Translations under genes and position numbers: made by a program
The notes under the pieces: generated by a model
What the model was told of the DNA's origin: nothing
What the model saw: only the letters and a program-made list of their open reading frames with translations
Databases searched by the model: none
Origin: Gammaproteobacteria bacterium
Lineage (GTDB): Bacteria; Pseudomonadota; Gammaproteobacteria; Enterobacterales; Kangiellaceae
Length of the DNA: 22,071 nucleotides
Direction: 5' to 3'
NCBI GenBank assembly: GCA_013372875.1
Contig: JABXIW010000452.1
Location: 1-22,071, forward strand
Shown here: one piece after another, positions 1 through 8,236 of the stretch
How positions within the stretch are numbered: the first letter of the stretch is position 1
Layout: each line of letters begins with the position of its first letter

Positions 1-231
1 CGTGACACCATGCCACGCGGCGTATTGGGCATGAACGCCAGCATGATGGAAGAGTATTTACAGTTCATCTGTAACCGTCGTCTAGCGCAATTGGGCTTAC
101 CAGAGCAATTTAAAAAGGTCTCTAACCCATTCCCATGGATGTCTGAAATCATGGACTTAAAGAAAGAGAAAAACTTTTTTGAAACTCGCGTCATCGAGTA
201 TCAAACGGGTGGTGCTTTGAGCTGGGATTAA
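1..231 (+). CDS. nrdB: Ribonucleoside-diphosphate reductase beta subunit, C-terminal part
   Basis: This is the 3' end of a gene that begins before the window; the reading frame is open from base 1, so the ATG at 10 is internal. The 76 visible residues match the C-terminus of class Ia NrdB, the subunit carrying the di-iron tyrosyl-radical cofactor for reducing ribonucleotides to deoxyribonucleotides. Seen directly: a helix with FICNRR, then [20 protein letters not shown], and the tail [11 protein letters not shown]. The extreme tail is the segment that docks into the large subunit NrdA. The metal ligands lie upstream, outside the window. nrdA is expected to precede it, but this cannot be seen. 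A strong terminator follows directly, so the operon ends here. Confidence 0.93.
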   Translation, partial: RDTMPRGVLGMNASMMEEYLQFICNRRLAQLGLPEQFKKVSNPFPWMSEIMDLKKEKNFFETRVIEYQTGGALSWD

Positions 232-244
232 TGGTAATCCATAT

Positions 245-276
245 AAAAAAAGCCCTTTATATAAAGGGCTTTTTTT
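245..276. terminator. Bidirectional intrinsic terminator between nrdB and fghA
   Basis: A perfect 20-bp palindrome, AGCCCTTTAT/ATAAAGGGCT (251-270), is flanked by an A-run (245-250) and a T-run (271-276). It has the form of a rho-independent terminator on both strands and sits between two convergent genes, so it can end nrdB on + and the frmA-fghA transcript on -. Confidence 0.85.
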
Positions 277-303
277 GCATTCATTTATTAAGAGCAGCGC
301 TAA

Positions 304-1143
304 TTAACTGCGCAAATGTTTGGCATGAAACTTTAAATGCTCTTCGATAAAACTAGCAATAAAATAATAACTGTGATCATATCCTTTATGCATTCTAACG
401 GTTAAATTAATGCCGCTTTTTTCTGCTGCTTCGGTTAAAGAGTGAGTCTTTAACTGTTCAACTAAGAAATCATCATCAGTACCTTGATCGACCAAAATTG
501 GTAAATCAGTTTGGCTGTTCGCCAATAGGACACTGGCATCATAGGCCTCCCAAGACGCTTTATCATCACCCAAGTAGGCATTAAAAGCTTTTACCCCCCA
601 AGGGCAATTGATTGGGTTTGAGATTGGGCTAAATGCAGAAATAGATTGGAATAATTCTACGTTTCTTAATCCAATTACCAAGGCGCCGTGACCACCCATA
701 GAATGACCTGAGATAGCCCTTTGATCGGTGACGGGGAAATTATTTTCAATCAATGGGATCAGTTCTTGCACGATATAGTCGTACATTTGAAAATAAGGTC
801 TCCAAGGCTCCTGAGTTGCATTAACATAAAAGCCTGCCCCCTGACCTAAATCGTAACCTTTATCATTGGCAACGCTGTCTCCTCTTGGGCTAGTGTCTGG
901 AGCAACAATAGCTATGCCCAGCTCTGCCGCCATTCTTTGTGCTCCAGCTTTTTGCATAAAGTTTTCGTCTGTGCAAGTTAAACCTGATAACCAGAAAAGA
1001 ACAGGGACTTTGTTATTGTCAGCAGCCTGCGGTGGCAGGTAAATGGCAAAGCGCATGATGCAATTGACGCTAGTTGACTGATGGTTAAATTGCTTATGCC
1101 ACCCCGAATAACTTTTATTTTGGCTTATAAGTTCTAAACTCAT
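304..1143 (-). CDS. fghA: S-formylglutathione hydrolase
   Basis: Esterase-D-type alpha/beta hydrolase that hydrolyses S-formylglutathione to formate and glutathione, the second step of glutathione-dependent formaldehyde detoxification in the cytoplasm. The 279 residues match the family's usual length. Visible motifs: LFWLSGLTCTDENF (about 49-62) with the oxyanion region, nucleophile elbow GHSMGG with Ser148, DQGTDDDFL with the probable acid Asp224, and GYDHSYYF with catalytic His257. The start is 26 bp downstream of the stop of the formaldehyde dehydrogenase gene on the same strand, so the two form an operon in pathway order. No FrmR-type repressor gene is present on either side. Also called frmB or yeiG in E. 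coli. Confidence 0.95.
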   Translation of the reverse strand: MSLELISQNKSYSGWHKQFNHQSTSVNCIMRFAIYLPPQAADNNKVPVLFWLSGLTCTDENFMQKAGAQRMAAELGIAIVAPDTSPRGDSVANDKGYDLGQGAGFYVNATQEPWRPYFQMYDYIVQELIPLIENNFPVTDQRAISGHSMGGHGALVIGLRNVELFQSISAFSPISNPINCPWGVKAFNAYLGDDKASWEAYDASVLLANSQTDLPILVDQGTDDDFLVEQLKTHSLTEAAEKSGINLTVRMHKGYDHSYYFIASFIEEHLKFHAKHLRS

Positions 1144-1169
1144 AATGTTCCTTTATTGCTTAGCTAAAG

Positions 1170-2327
<1,158 letters not shown>

Positions 2328-2364
2328 TTACATAGTATCCATAGTTCTGTTATAAATTAAAACC

Positions 2365-2979
2365 TTAGTTTTGTATCTGCCCTTCAACAAAATCCAGAAT
2401 TGGTGTGTCATTGATAAATAAATCTTCAATCGTGCCTTTGCCATTGCGGATTTTTACGGTGACATAAACTTGGTCATCACTATTGCGGCGCGTTCTTTGC
2501 CTAACATTAGCTTCAATGGCATAAGCCTTGTTCTCCGGTGCATAATAGCGATCGAATGGGATATTAATTGGGTAGTTATCTTTGACACCACCATAACGCA
2601 ACTGGACTCTTAAATAATCATTATCGCTGGTAGGTTTGGTTAAGCTTAGTTCTGAAAAACGCGCATAGCCATCTTCATCTTGGGTTAGTTTTGCATAAAC
2701 CCAAGCGTTTCTTTTTAAATCTTGCTTGGCATTTTTATTCTGCTGTTGTAACGGTATCGGGCTATTTTCCGCATCGAAACTTAGAACCACATAACGCCCG
2801 CGAAAGGGATCGTAAGGATCAATCGGGCGAATTTTAAACTTGTATAAATTGCCATGCTTCAGGGTTTGTTGCTGCTCGAATATCATATAAGCAGGCACCA
2901 GTAATTGGATCACAAATAGCATTATGGCTAACGGCAGCCAGATTTTTGGCGTCCAGATTTTTTTTATGAAATTATCCAT
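2365..2979 (-). CDS. GDYXXLXY domain membrane-anchored protein
   Basis: A 204-residue protein with one N-terminal membrane segment (WLPLAIMLFVIQLLVPAYMIF) followed by an extracytoplasmic beta-rich domain. RGRYVVLSF after the anchor matches the GDYXXLXY signature that names this family; the biochemical role is unknown. The ATG at 2979 has AGGAG 7 nt upstream, better than the possible start at 3003. The gene starts inside the last codons of the DUF2157 gene (8-nt overlap, ATGGATAA), which points to translational coupling. Family knowledge: GDYXXLXY and DUF2157 proteins are often encoded side by side, so a membrane complex is a reasonable inference. No catalytic motif is visible. Confidence 0.8.
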   Translation of the reverse strand: MDNFIKKIWTPKIWLPLAIMLFVIQLLVPAYMIFEQQQTLKHGNLYKFKIRPIDPYDPFRGRYVVLSFDAENSPIPLQQQNKNAKQDLKRNAWVYAKLTQDEDGYARFSELSLTKPTSDNDYLRVQLRYGGVKDNYPINIPFDRYYAPENKAYAIEANVRQRTRRNSDDQVYVTVKIRNGKGTIEDLFINDTPILDFVEGQIQN

Positions 2980-4396
2980 GTGCAGTCTCCTGCTCGGCCA
3001 CAAGCTGCTTTTTGTGTTTTCTATTAAACCAGATATTCACGCCAATAAAGGCACAGCCTATCAAAATAAACACAATACCCTTACCCAATATAGATAAATC
3101 GCTATCAAAGAATCTAAAGCCGATTAAGCTCGACAACCAGATGAGCCCGCCGTTGAGCAATAGCGTTTTACCCTCTTCAATCGCTCGGATAATGATCAAA
3201 CTTGAGCAGATCAAGATGTAGAGGTTCATACCGACAAACAGCCAACCGAGCAACGAAATCCATTGCGCAAAATCGAACAATGCAAAAACCGCCACTAAAC
3301 CTGAAGCGATTAATACTAATTGATAACTCTTAAAGCGCTTCGCATAGCGCACCAACCCGAATAAAATTAAAGCCAGCGCTACAAAAAATAGTGCCACATC
3401 CAAATAAGCAGCCCAGTCCCATTGCATTTCGCGGTAGCGCTCAAAATGACCGCGATTGTCCTCACTGGAAATAATTAAACTGAAAAGACCAATACCAATC
3501 GCGCCCAAACTGGCCAGCGGATTTTTCCAAAAACCATGGGATTCATCATTAAACAGTAACTTTCCAAGCAAATAATAAGCCGCCGACATCAACAGTAAAA
3601 ACAGCACTGGGTAAAGGCTTAAAATTGAATAGCGGAAGATCGAGCTCATCATCAAGGCTATGGCAAAGCCAATCGCCGCGAGCCAAGTGCTCCAGTAAAA
3701 AGCAGCATTTGACTGGTTTTTAGAAGCGTAAACCCAATAAGGGATCAAAGCTGCAAAGAACAACCAATAGCTTTTGCCTTCAAAGGTGCAAAGCCAAACG
3801 ATCAAGATGCTGCACAAGATCAAAACCATGCTTGAGCGTAATAAATAGACCAGTGGCAAACCTAATATCAACCAGGTCAGTATAAAGCGTTCTAGGTCGC
3901 CATAGATATGATAAGTTTGCCCTATTAAGGCGATGCTAGCGGCAATCGCCATGAAGATCAGAGTTGCTGAGGCTTCCCACCAAGCGGACGAATTCGGCTG
4001 TCTTTTATAGCTATAAATACTCAAGGCTTGCGCCAAAACCAAGGGCAAGAAAGATAAAATCGTGCGCGCACCTTTACCCAAATGTTCCCAGTTGTGAGCA
4101 AATAGCATAATGACGCCACCGCCAATTAATAAAGCACCGATTGCAACTAAAATTCCTGTAGCCCATGATTGTGCGGCGCTATGCTTGGCATAATAAAGGT
4201 TGGATATTTGGCTAGCTTGATTATCGCTCAACAGTTGCTTGTCGCGCCAAATCGTTAGCTGCTGCGCTAACCACTGATATTGCTGAGATTCTACTAAAAT
4301 TTTGTCAGCTGCCGTTTTTGACTCTTGTGTGGGGTGCTGCTTGCTAGCAGATTTTTCGGTCATAAGTTTGCCATGCTGTTTTATTGTTTGACTCAT
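2972..4396 (-). CDS. DUF2157 domain polytopic membrane protein
   Basis: A 474-residue inner-membrane protein. The first 80 or so residues are soluble and contain WLAQQLTIWRDKQLLSDNQASQI, typical of the start of DUF2157. About a dozen hydrophobic segments follow, beginning with GILVAIGALLIGGGVIMLFA. The function of the family is unknown. The start is uncertain: neither the ATG at 4396 nor the one at 4363 has a clear Shine-Dalgarno sequence; the longer form is given. It overlaps the downstream GDYXXLXY gene by 8 nt and is divergent from the K+-channel-like gene. TTGACT on the minus strand upstream could be a -35 box, but no convincing -10 is paired with it. Confidence 0.8.
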   Translation of the reverse strand: MSQTIKQHGKLMTEKSASKQHPTQESKTAADKILVESQQYQWLAQQLTIWRDKQLLSDNQASQISNLYYAKHSAAQSWATGILVAIGALLIGGGVIMLFAHNWEHLGKGARTILSFLPLVLAQALSIYSYKRQPNSSAWWEASATLIFMAIAASIALIGQTYHIYGDLERFILTWLILGLPLVYLLRSSMVLILCSILIVWLCTFEGKSYWLFFAALIPYWVYASKNQSNAAFYWSTWLAAIGFAIALMMSSIFRYSILSLYPVLFLLLMSAAYYLLGKLLFNDESHGFWKNPLASLGAIGIGLFSLIISSEDNRGHFERYREMQWDWAAYLDVALFFVALALILFGLVRYAKRFKSYQLVLIASGLVAVFALFDFAQWISLLGWLFVGMNLYILICSSLIIIRAIEEGKTLLLNGGLIWLSSLIGFRFFDSDLSILGKGIVFILIGCAFIGVNIWFNRKHKKQLVAEQETAHG

Positions 4397-4422
4397 TTTT
4401 TACAAAATAAGTTCGTTTTCTT

Positions 4423-4451
4423 TTTACTTCTAGTCTCAATAATGGCATAAA
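4423..4451 (+). promoter_or_regulatory. Candidate promoter for the K+-channel-like gene
   Basis: TTTACT (4423-4428) and CATAAA (4446-4451) are separated by 17 bp, a fair sigma-70 match lying 32 bp before the start codon at 4484. Confidence 0.35.
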
Positions 4452-4483
4452 TAGTCAATAAAAACATTAGTTTACTGAAGACC

Positions 4484-4921
4484 ATGATTTTAACTTTAAG
4501 TATCAGTACTGCTCTAATCTTCCTCTGTGTCGGCATTCATTATGAAGCCTTATACCGCTTTTCTAGCGTTTGCAAACTGTTAAAGATCAAAGGACGTTTA
4601 AAGGTAGTGGCTGGGACTTTATGGGCTTTATTAGCACATACTCTAGAAGTATGGCTTTTTGCCATTGGTTATTACTGGTTAGTTAATAAGACTACAGGAA
4701 GTTTAATTGTTGACCCAAATCAAGCCAGTTATACCGACTTTATGGACATGGTGTATTTTTCTTTTATTTCTTACACCAGCTTAGGTTATGGCGATCTGGT
4801 GCCATCGGGCGCGATTCGATTTATGGCAGGAACCGAAGCCCTAGTGGGCTTAGTTTTTATTGCCTGGACGGCTTCTTTCCTTTACTTAAAGATGGAACAT
4901 AATTGGAAAGAAGCTGATTAA
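4484..4921 (+). CDS. Small two-pore-helix potassium channel family protein
   Basis: A 145-residue membrane protein of the ion-channel (Ion_trans_2) type. It has an N-terminal hydrophobic segment (about 2-20), a second one (about 41-68), a re-entrant pore region and a last helix (about 113-135). The selectivity-filter signature TSLGYGD is at 98-104, close to the canonical TVGYGD but with Leu in place of Val and an extra Ser, so K+ selectivity is likely but not certain. There is no RCK/TrkA-N regulatory domain; the C-terminus stops shortly after the last helix. The gene stands alone and converges on the next gene with only 3 bp between stop codons. The Shine-Dalgarno is weak (GAAG). Confidence 0.8.
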   Translation: MILTLSISTALIFLCVGIHYEALYRFSSVCKLLKIKGRLKVVAGTLWALLAHTLEVWLFAIGYYWLVNKTTGSLIVDPNQASYTDFMDMVYFSFISYTSLGYGDLVPSGAIRFMAGTEALVGLVFIAWTASFLYLKMEHNWKEAD

Positions 4922-4924
4922 ATT

Positions 4925-5356
4925 TTAGCTGATAAACTGTGCTATTTGCGCTTGTGCTTGATCCGAACTCGCATAGGCTCTGGCTTGGGCTTGATCATTA
5001 GCACAGTTAAACTCAATAGCATTAAACTCAATATTAGCATCACAAAATCTCTCTCTTAGTTCGAGCAATTGCTCTTCGTTAATATCTTGAATATCTAAGT
5101 CAACAAAGAACTCAGTTTGGTAACTCTGCTCATGTTCTTGCAAAACACGCTCAACTTTAAGCTCGTTACTGAAGCCAAATTTCGCATCTTGCGCAAAGTC
5201 CGGTAACTGGTCTTCGTCTAAAGCTACGTCAAGGAAGTACAACTCGGCCTCTTTCTCGGCCGCCATTAGCTGCACCGACACTGGGTAGCTACTCATTAAT
5301 GCTTTTAGTCGATTTAGGTATTGTTTTTGTGTTCTGTTTTCAATCGCTATTAACAT
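4925..5356 (-). CDS. Unrecognised acidic cytoplasmic protein
   Basis: A 143-residue protein with no signal peptide, no membrane segment and no motif I recognise. It is strongly acidic in the middle (about 33-110, for example LDEDQLPDF and DLDIQDINEEQ) and ends in an Ala/Gln-rich stretch (DQAQARAYASSDQAQAQIAQ) predicted to be helical. It looks like a genuine gene: GGAG lies 8 nt before the ATG, a promoter-like pair lies just upstream, and codon use resembles that of its neighbours. A role cannot be assigned. It is convergent with the K+-channel-like gene, which gives no functional clue. Confidence 0.7.
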   Translation of the reverse strand: MLIAIENRTQKQYLNRLKALMSSYPVSVQLMAAEKEAELYFLDVALDEDQLPDFAQDAKFGFSNELKVERVLQEHEQSYQTEFFVDLDIQDINEEQLLELRERFCDANIEFNAIEFNCANDQAQARAYASSDQAQAQIAQFIS

Positions 5357-5374
5357 CTTTACTTCTCCAATCCT

Positions 5375-5404
5375 GCTATATGGATTTCAGTTGAATTAGG
5401 ACAA
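5375..5404 (-). promoter_or_regulatory. Candidate promoter for the acidic protein gene
   Basis: On the minus strand TTGTCC (5404-5399) and TATAGC (5380-5375) are 18 bp apart. The implied transcript would have a leader of only some 10-15 nt that still includes the GGAG ribosome site of the gene starting at 5356. Confidence 0.4.
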
Positions 5405-5452
5405 GTTTAGAAGTGAATCGAGGCAAGATTGAGGGGTAGATCAATCTTAGTT

Positions 5453-5644
5453 TTAGATTCGGTAGTTAGGCTGCCTTAGTGCTTTAGCAAACTTCACCTT
5501 AGGCCCTTTAACTTTGCGCCAATGGCTTTCGCCAGTGTTGCCCTTTCGTCTAAACTTGATGTAATTAATATTAGCAAAGATCGCTCCCATCACAATAAAA
5601 ACGTTAAATAAATCACGTTTTTGCTTTCTAAAAATAACAAACAA
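5453..5644 (-). CDS. Possible small basic protein, doubtful
   Basis: A 63-codon frame opened by TTG at 5644, with an in-frame ATG at 5590 (45 residues) as alternative. Neither start has a clear Shine-Dalgarno sequence. The N-terminus is hydrophobic around FNVFIVMGAIFANI and the C-terminus is rich in Lys/Arg (WRKVKGPKVKF), a pattern that could be a small membrane protein. Its codons are ordinary for this genome. A TTGACA (minus strand, 5791-5786) lies too far upstream to be firm evidence. It may equally be a gene remnant or chance. Confidence 0.22.
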   Translation of the reverse strand: MFVIFRKQKRDLFNVFIVMGAIFANINYIKFRRKGNTGESHWRKVKGPKVKFAKALRQPNYRI

Positions 5645-5728
5645 AGACTAAATAGCCACTTATCTATATGTTTTATAAGGATATTTTAATCTCTATTCTC
5701 TACTTATAGGTTATGCATTTGATGGGAA

Positions 5729-5817
5729 GATTTATCGATAAATCGTCAATTTTTGGACAAAATATCGACATTTTTGCCGTACTATTGTCAAATTTTGTCA
5801 CTGGTTATCGAATTTTT
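5729..5817. repeat. 16-bp palindrome and three spaced ATCG-N-TTTTTG repeats
   Basis: GATTTATCGATAAATC (5729-5744) is a perfect palindrome. Three related direct units follow: AATCGTCAATTTTTGG (from 5742), ATCGACATTTTTGCC (from 5764) and ATCGAATTTTTGGG (from 5807). Offsets of 21 and 43 bp are near two and four helical turns, as in clustered protein-binding sites. TATCGA occurs three times (5733, 5763, 5806). No regulator is encoded nearby. Confidence 0.4.
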
Positions 5818-5821
5818 GGGT

Positions 5822-5851
5822 AAAAAAAACCCGCTTTTAGGGAAGCGGGTT
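5822..5851 (-). terminator. Minus-strand intrinsic terminator
   Basis: A 9-bp GC-rich stem AACCCGCTT/AAGCGGGTT with a 6-nt loop is followed on the minus strand by a U-run made from the A-run 5822-5829. No T-run follows on the plus strand, so it acts on minus-strand transcripts. Confidence 0.75.
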
Positions 5852-5905
5852 AAGTTCCATTCTCAAATAAGACTGCCCCTCTGACTTGACAGTCCGAGAA
5901 TAATG
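5822..5905 (-). ncRNA. Candidate small RNA downstream of sodB, with its own terminator
   Basis: On the minus strand a stem-loop is followed by an intrinsic terminator. First stem: GAGAAT (5901-5896) with ATTCTC (5864-5859), enclosing GACTG with CAGTC (5894-5890 and 5875-5871); a further G-U pair forms only in minus-strand RNA (A-C on the other strand). Terminator: AACCCGCTT/AAGCGGGTT (5828-5851), loop CCCTAA in minus RNA, then eight U. The sodB gene already has its own terminator, so this second one implies a separate transcript or read-through. The promoter and 5' end are not clear; only weak -10-like boxes are visible around 5900-5930. I do not recognise the family. Confidence 0.42.
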
Positions 5906-6003
5906 AACGGATTAATTGTGAATATTTAAAGACTTGGCAGCAAGGTTTAAATGTAAAACCTTTGTAAAACTAATTACTGCGAATCTGACACAATATTCGC
6001 CCA

Positions 6004-6030
6004 CAAAAAAGCCCCTGTGGTAAGGGGCTT
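6004..6030 (-). terminator. sodB terminator
   Basis: AGCCCCT/AGGGGCT stem with a short loop, followed on the minus strand by TTTTTTGTG. It lies directly after the sodB stop codon. Confidence 0.82.
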
Positions 6031-6046
6031 TATAAGGCTTAATTAA

Positions 6047-6628
6047 TTAACCTAAGTTTGCTGCGGCAAAATCCCAGTTAACCAATTCCCAGAAGTGGTT
6101 CAAGTATTCTGGGCGAGCATTACGGTAATCCACGTAGTAAGCGTGTTCCCAAACGTCAACCGTTAATAGCGCAGTCATGCCAGCTTCAGTTAGTGGCGTT
6201 GCTGCATTACTAGTATTTACGATTTCTAAATCGCCTGCTGCGTTTTTACATAACCAAGTCCAGCCAGAGCCGAAGTTGCCAATCGCGCTTGCTGTGAACT
6301 TTTCTTTAAACTCAGCAAATGAACCGAAAGCTGCATTGATTGCATCAGCCAACGCACCTGTTGGCTCACCACCACCGTTCGGGCTTAATGAGTTCCAGTA
6401 AAAAGTATGATTCCATACCTGTGCAGCATTATTGAAAACACCACCTTCTGAAGTGCGGATAATTTCTTCTAGTGACATAGTTTCCATGTCAGTGCCTGCC
6501 ACTAAGTTGTTTAAATTAACAACGTAAGCATTGTGGTGCTTGCCATAGTGGAAGTTGATAGTCTCTTCTGAGATATGAGGTGCTAATGCATCTTTTGCAT
6601 AAGGTAATGCTGGTAATTCAAATGCCAT
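6047..6628 (-). CDS. sodB: Superoxide dismutase, Fe type
   Basis: Converts superoxide to hydrogen peroxide and oxygen in the cytoplasm. The 193 residues are the standard length. Metal ligands are His27 (FHYGKHH), His74 (NHTFYW), Asp158 and His162 (DVWEHAYY). Gln70 in NAAQVWNH and the AIGNFGSGW segment (115-123) are marks of the iron rather than manganese form. No signal peptide is present. The ATG at 6628 has AGGAG 8 nt upstream. A good promoter stands about 40 bp before the start, and a terminator follows the stop, so it is a single-gene unit. In enterobacteria sodB is repressed by an iron-responsive small RNA; a candidate small RNA sits downstream here, but I see no obvious pairing with the sodB leader. 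Confidence 0.97.
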   Translation of the reverse strand: MAFELPALPYAKDALAPHISEETINFHYGKHHNAYVVNLNNLVAGTDMETMSLEEIIRTSEGGVFNNAAQVWNHTFYWNSLSPNGGGEPTGALADAINAAFGSFAEFKEKFTASAIGNFGSGWTWLCKNAAGDLEIVNTSNAATPLTEAGMTALLTVDVWEHAYYVDYRNARPEYLNHFWELVNWDFAAANLG

Positions 6629-6669
6629 TTGTTTGCTCCTAATAAAATGACGCTAATCTAAAGCCAAGA

Positions 6670-6698
6670 ATTTTAGCATGAAGCCTGCTTTGACCCAA
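6670..6698 (-). promoter_or_regulatory. Candidate sodB promoter
   Basis: Minus-strand TTGGGT (6698-6693) and TAAAAT (6675-6670) with 17-bp spacing. The predicted leader of roughly 35 nt contains the AGGAG site of sodB. Confidence 0.5.
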
Positions 6699-6741
6699 TA
6701 GCATTTGGCAATAGCGATATTGAAAAGTAGCAATTGTAAAC

Positions 6742-6771
6742 TTGTGTTATAGGTCTAATAATGGGTATTAT
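6742..6771 (+). promoter_or_regulatory. Candidate promoter of the membrane protein-M48 peptidase operon
   Basis: TTGTGT (6742-6747) and TATTAT (6766-6771) with 18-bp spacing. An overlapping alternative is TTGTAA (6734-6739) with TAATAA (6756-6761), spacing 16. Either would give a leader of about 50-60 nt. Confidence 0.42.
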
Positions 6772-6826
6772 GAACTGGTAGGATCATCACAAGTTAAAGA
6801 ACTTGCTATCCAAGAGGTCAAGGATC

Positions 6827-7354
6827 ATGAGCTCAAAAAAAGTATATCCGTACGGTAAATTATTAGTCGATTGGTCAGCGGTCGTTTGGGCTGGCGCTAT
6901 TGCTGGTATTTTATCATTACCGGTCTTATTTTTTGTGTTGCCGAGCATGCTCGAGCTTAACACCAACTCCATTATCCAATACTGGGCATCCATGATATTG
7001 GGACAAGACGTAATTACGGTTCCAGCAACTTTTTCTGTGGGCTTATTATTCGTTGCTATTTTGAGTCATGTGCTACTGACCATTTTATTGTCGGCAATTA
7101 TTGCTTCGGTATTCCACCGCTTTGGGATCTTAGTGGGCATTATGGGCGGCGCTTTAGTGGGCTTAGCCTATTATTTCATTAACATTTACAGCATGACTTA
7201 CTTTTTCAACTGGATGTTCCTGTTCGAAGGCGCAGCTTTCTTGTTATTCAATATGTTAGTTGGCGGCATGACCGGTTTTTTCTACGAATCGCTAGAAGTA
7301 GAGCAATGGGCCGATCCCAAAGATTACAAAAGCTCGATATCGGCGAGCCATTAA
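6827..7354 (+). CDS. Unrecognised inner-membrane protein upstream of an M48 peptidase
   Basis: A 175-residue polytopic protein with about four to five hydrophobic segments: VVWAGAIAGILSLPVLFFVL, GLLFVAILSHVLLTILLSAI, a glycine-rich ILVGIMGGALVGLAYYF, and a final segment ending in LLFNMLVGGMTGFFYESL. I do not recognise a named family. The ATG at 6827 is preferred to a TTG at 6803 because GAGG and AAGG precede it. The next gene, an M48 metallopeptidase, begins 27 bp later on the same strand, so they are probably co-transcribed. A role linked to that peptidase (partner or substrate) is inference only. Confidence 0.72.
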   Translation: MSSKKVYPYGKLLVDWSAVVWAGAIAGILSLPVLFFVLPSMLELNTNSIIQYWASMILGQDVITVPATFSVGLLFVAILSHVLLTILLSAIIASVFHRFGILVGIMGGALVGLAYYFINIYSMTYFFNWMFLFEGAAFLLFNMLVGGMTGFFYESLEVEQWADPKDYKSSISASH

Positions 7355-7381
7355 GGGTTATGTAAGGATTAATTTCAAAAT

Positions 7382-8236
7382 ATGCGGATAGGAAATCGAC
7401 GTTTCGGAAGACCAGTATTACCCTTAAAAAATGCAGGATTTCGTGGCGCAGGAAAGTTTAGATTAATTGTTGCGCTAGCTATCGGCGGCTTTGCGCTCTT
7501 TTCCTATTTTTCATCCGCTAGCTACAATCCCGTCACGGGCGAAAAGCAGTATTTATCCATTACGCCTAAACAAGAGATCGCTATGGGCTTACAAGCGGTC
7601 AACCAAATGGCAGCGCAGCATGGTGGCTTGCATCCCGATCCTCGATTGCAAGACTTTGTGGATGAGGTCTGCTGGAACATTATCAACAATAGCCAGGCAC
7701 AAGAAACCAATTGGCGCTTTGATTGCCATCTACTGGCCGATCCTAATACGGTCAACGCCTTTGCACTGCCTGGTGGTCAAATGTTCATTACTTATGCGCT
7801 ATTCCGTCAATTGGAAACCGAAGGTCAGCTTGCAGGTGTATTAAGCCATGAAATTGGCCATGTAGTCGCTCGCCATTCAGCACAACGTATGGCTAAATCT
7901 CAACTCACTCAAGGCATTATTCAGGCCATCCTGATGGGCTCGGAAAGCCAAAGTACCGGGCAAATAGCGGGCATGGTTGGCAATATGATCAACATGAAAT
8001 ATGGTCGTGAAGACGAACTACAATCCGATGCGATTGGCGTCAAGTTTATGAGCCAAGCAGGCTATAATCCTCATGCACTCAAAGGCGTGATGAAAATCTT
8101 AGCCAATGCCTCTGGCAGGCGCGCAGCTTCCGAGTTTTTTAGTACTCACCCTAGTCCTGAAAACCGCATAGAAGAAATCGATAGAGCCATTGCAGAGCTA
8201 TCCCCGAATGGAGTGCCTGATAGTTTAAGGCCCTAG
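7382..8236 (+). CDS. M48-family zinc metallopeptidase, membrane anchored
   Basis: A 284-residue peptidase with an N-terminal anchor (LIVALAIGGFALFSYF, about 28-43) and no lipobox, so the catalytic domain should face the periplasm. NPVTGE (49-54) is the usual lead-in of periplasmic M48 proteins. Zinc motif HEIGH (156-160) with catalytic Glu157; the third ligand is Glu212 in DELQSD; a conserved His lies in STHPSPENR (about 254-262). It lacks the TPR domain of BepA and is closer in length to short M48 proteins of the YcaL/LoiP kind, thought to act in outer-membrane protein quality control. AAGGA lies 13 nt before the ATG, a rather long spacing. The stop codon abuts the convergent lipoprotein gene. 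Confidence 0.9.
   Translation: MRIGNRRFGRPVLPLKNAGFRGAGKFRLIVALAIGGFALFSYFSSASYNPVTGEKQYLSITPKQEIAMGLQAVNQMAAQHGGLHPDPRLQDFVDEVCWNIINNSQAQETNWRFDCHLLADPNTVNAFALPGGQMFITYALFRQLETEGQLAGVLSHEIGHVVARHSAQRMAKSQLTQGIIQAILMGSESQSTGQIAGMVGNMINMKYGREDELQSDAIGVKFMSQAGYNPHALKGVMKILANASGRRAASEFFSTHPSPENRIEEIDRAIAELSPNGVPDSLRP

Larger units (their letters stand above)
5357..6046. other. 690-bp region without a confident protein gene
   Basis: It holds, in order: the promoter of the acidic protein; an 8-bp hairpin AAGATTGA/TCAATCTT (5425-5448) without a U-run; a weak minus-strand ORF (5453-5644); an AT-rich stretch with a 16-bp palindrome and three ATCG...TTTTTG repeats (5729-5820); a minus-strand terminator with an adjoining stem-loop (5822-5905), read as a possible small RNA; about 100 bp in which I see nothing distinct; and the sodB terminator (6006-6030). 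Confidence 0.7.

Noticed and set aside
5425..5448. Hairpin AAGATTGA/TCAATCTT as a terminator
   Set aside because: AT-rich 8-bp stem with no T-run on either strand; it may be chance.
5729..5744. 16-bp palindrome as a dif site or replication-origin element
   Set aside because: It does not match the dif consensus, and no DnaA-box cluster or origin-type genes are near.
7491..7844. 117-codon ORF overlapping the M48 peptidase gene in another frame
   Set aside because: Out-of-frame shadow; the M48 frame carries the HExxH motif and conserved residues.
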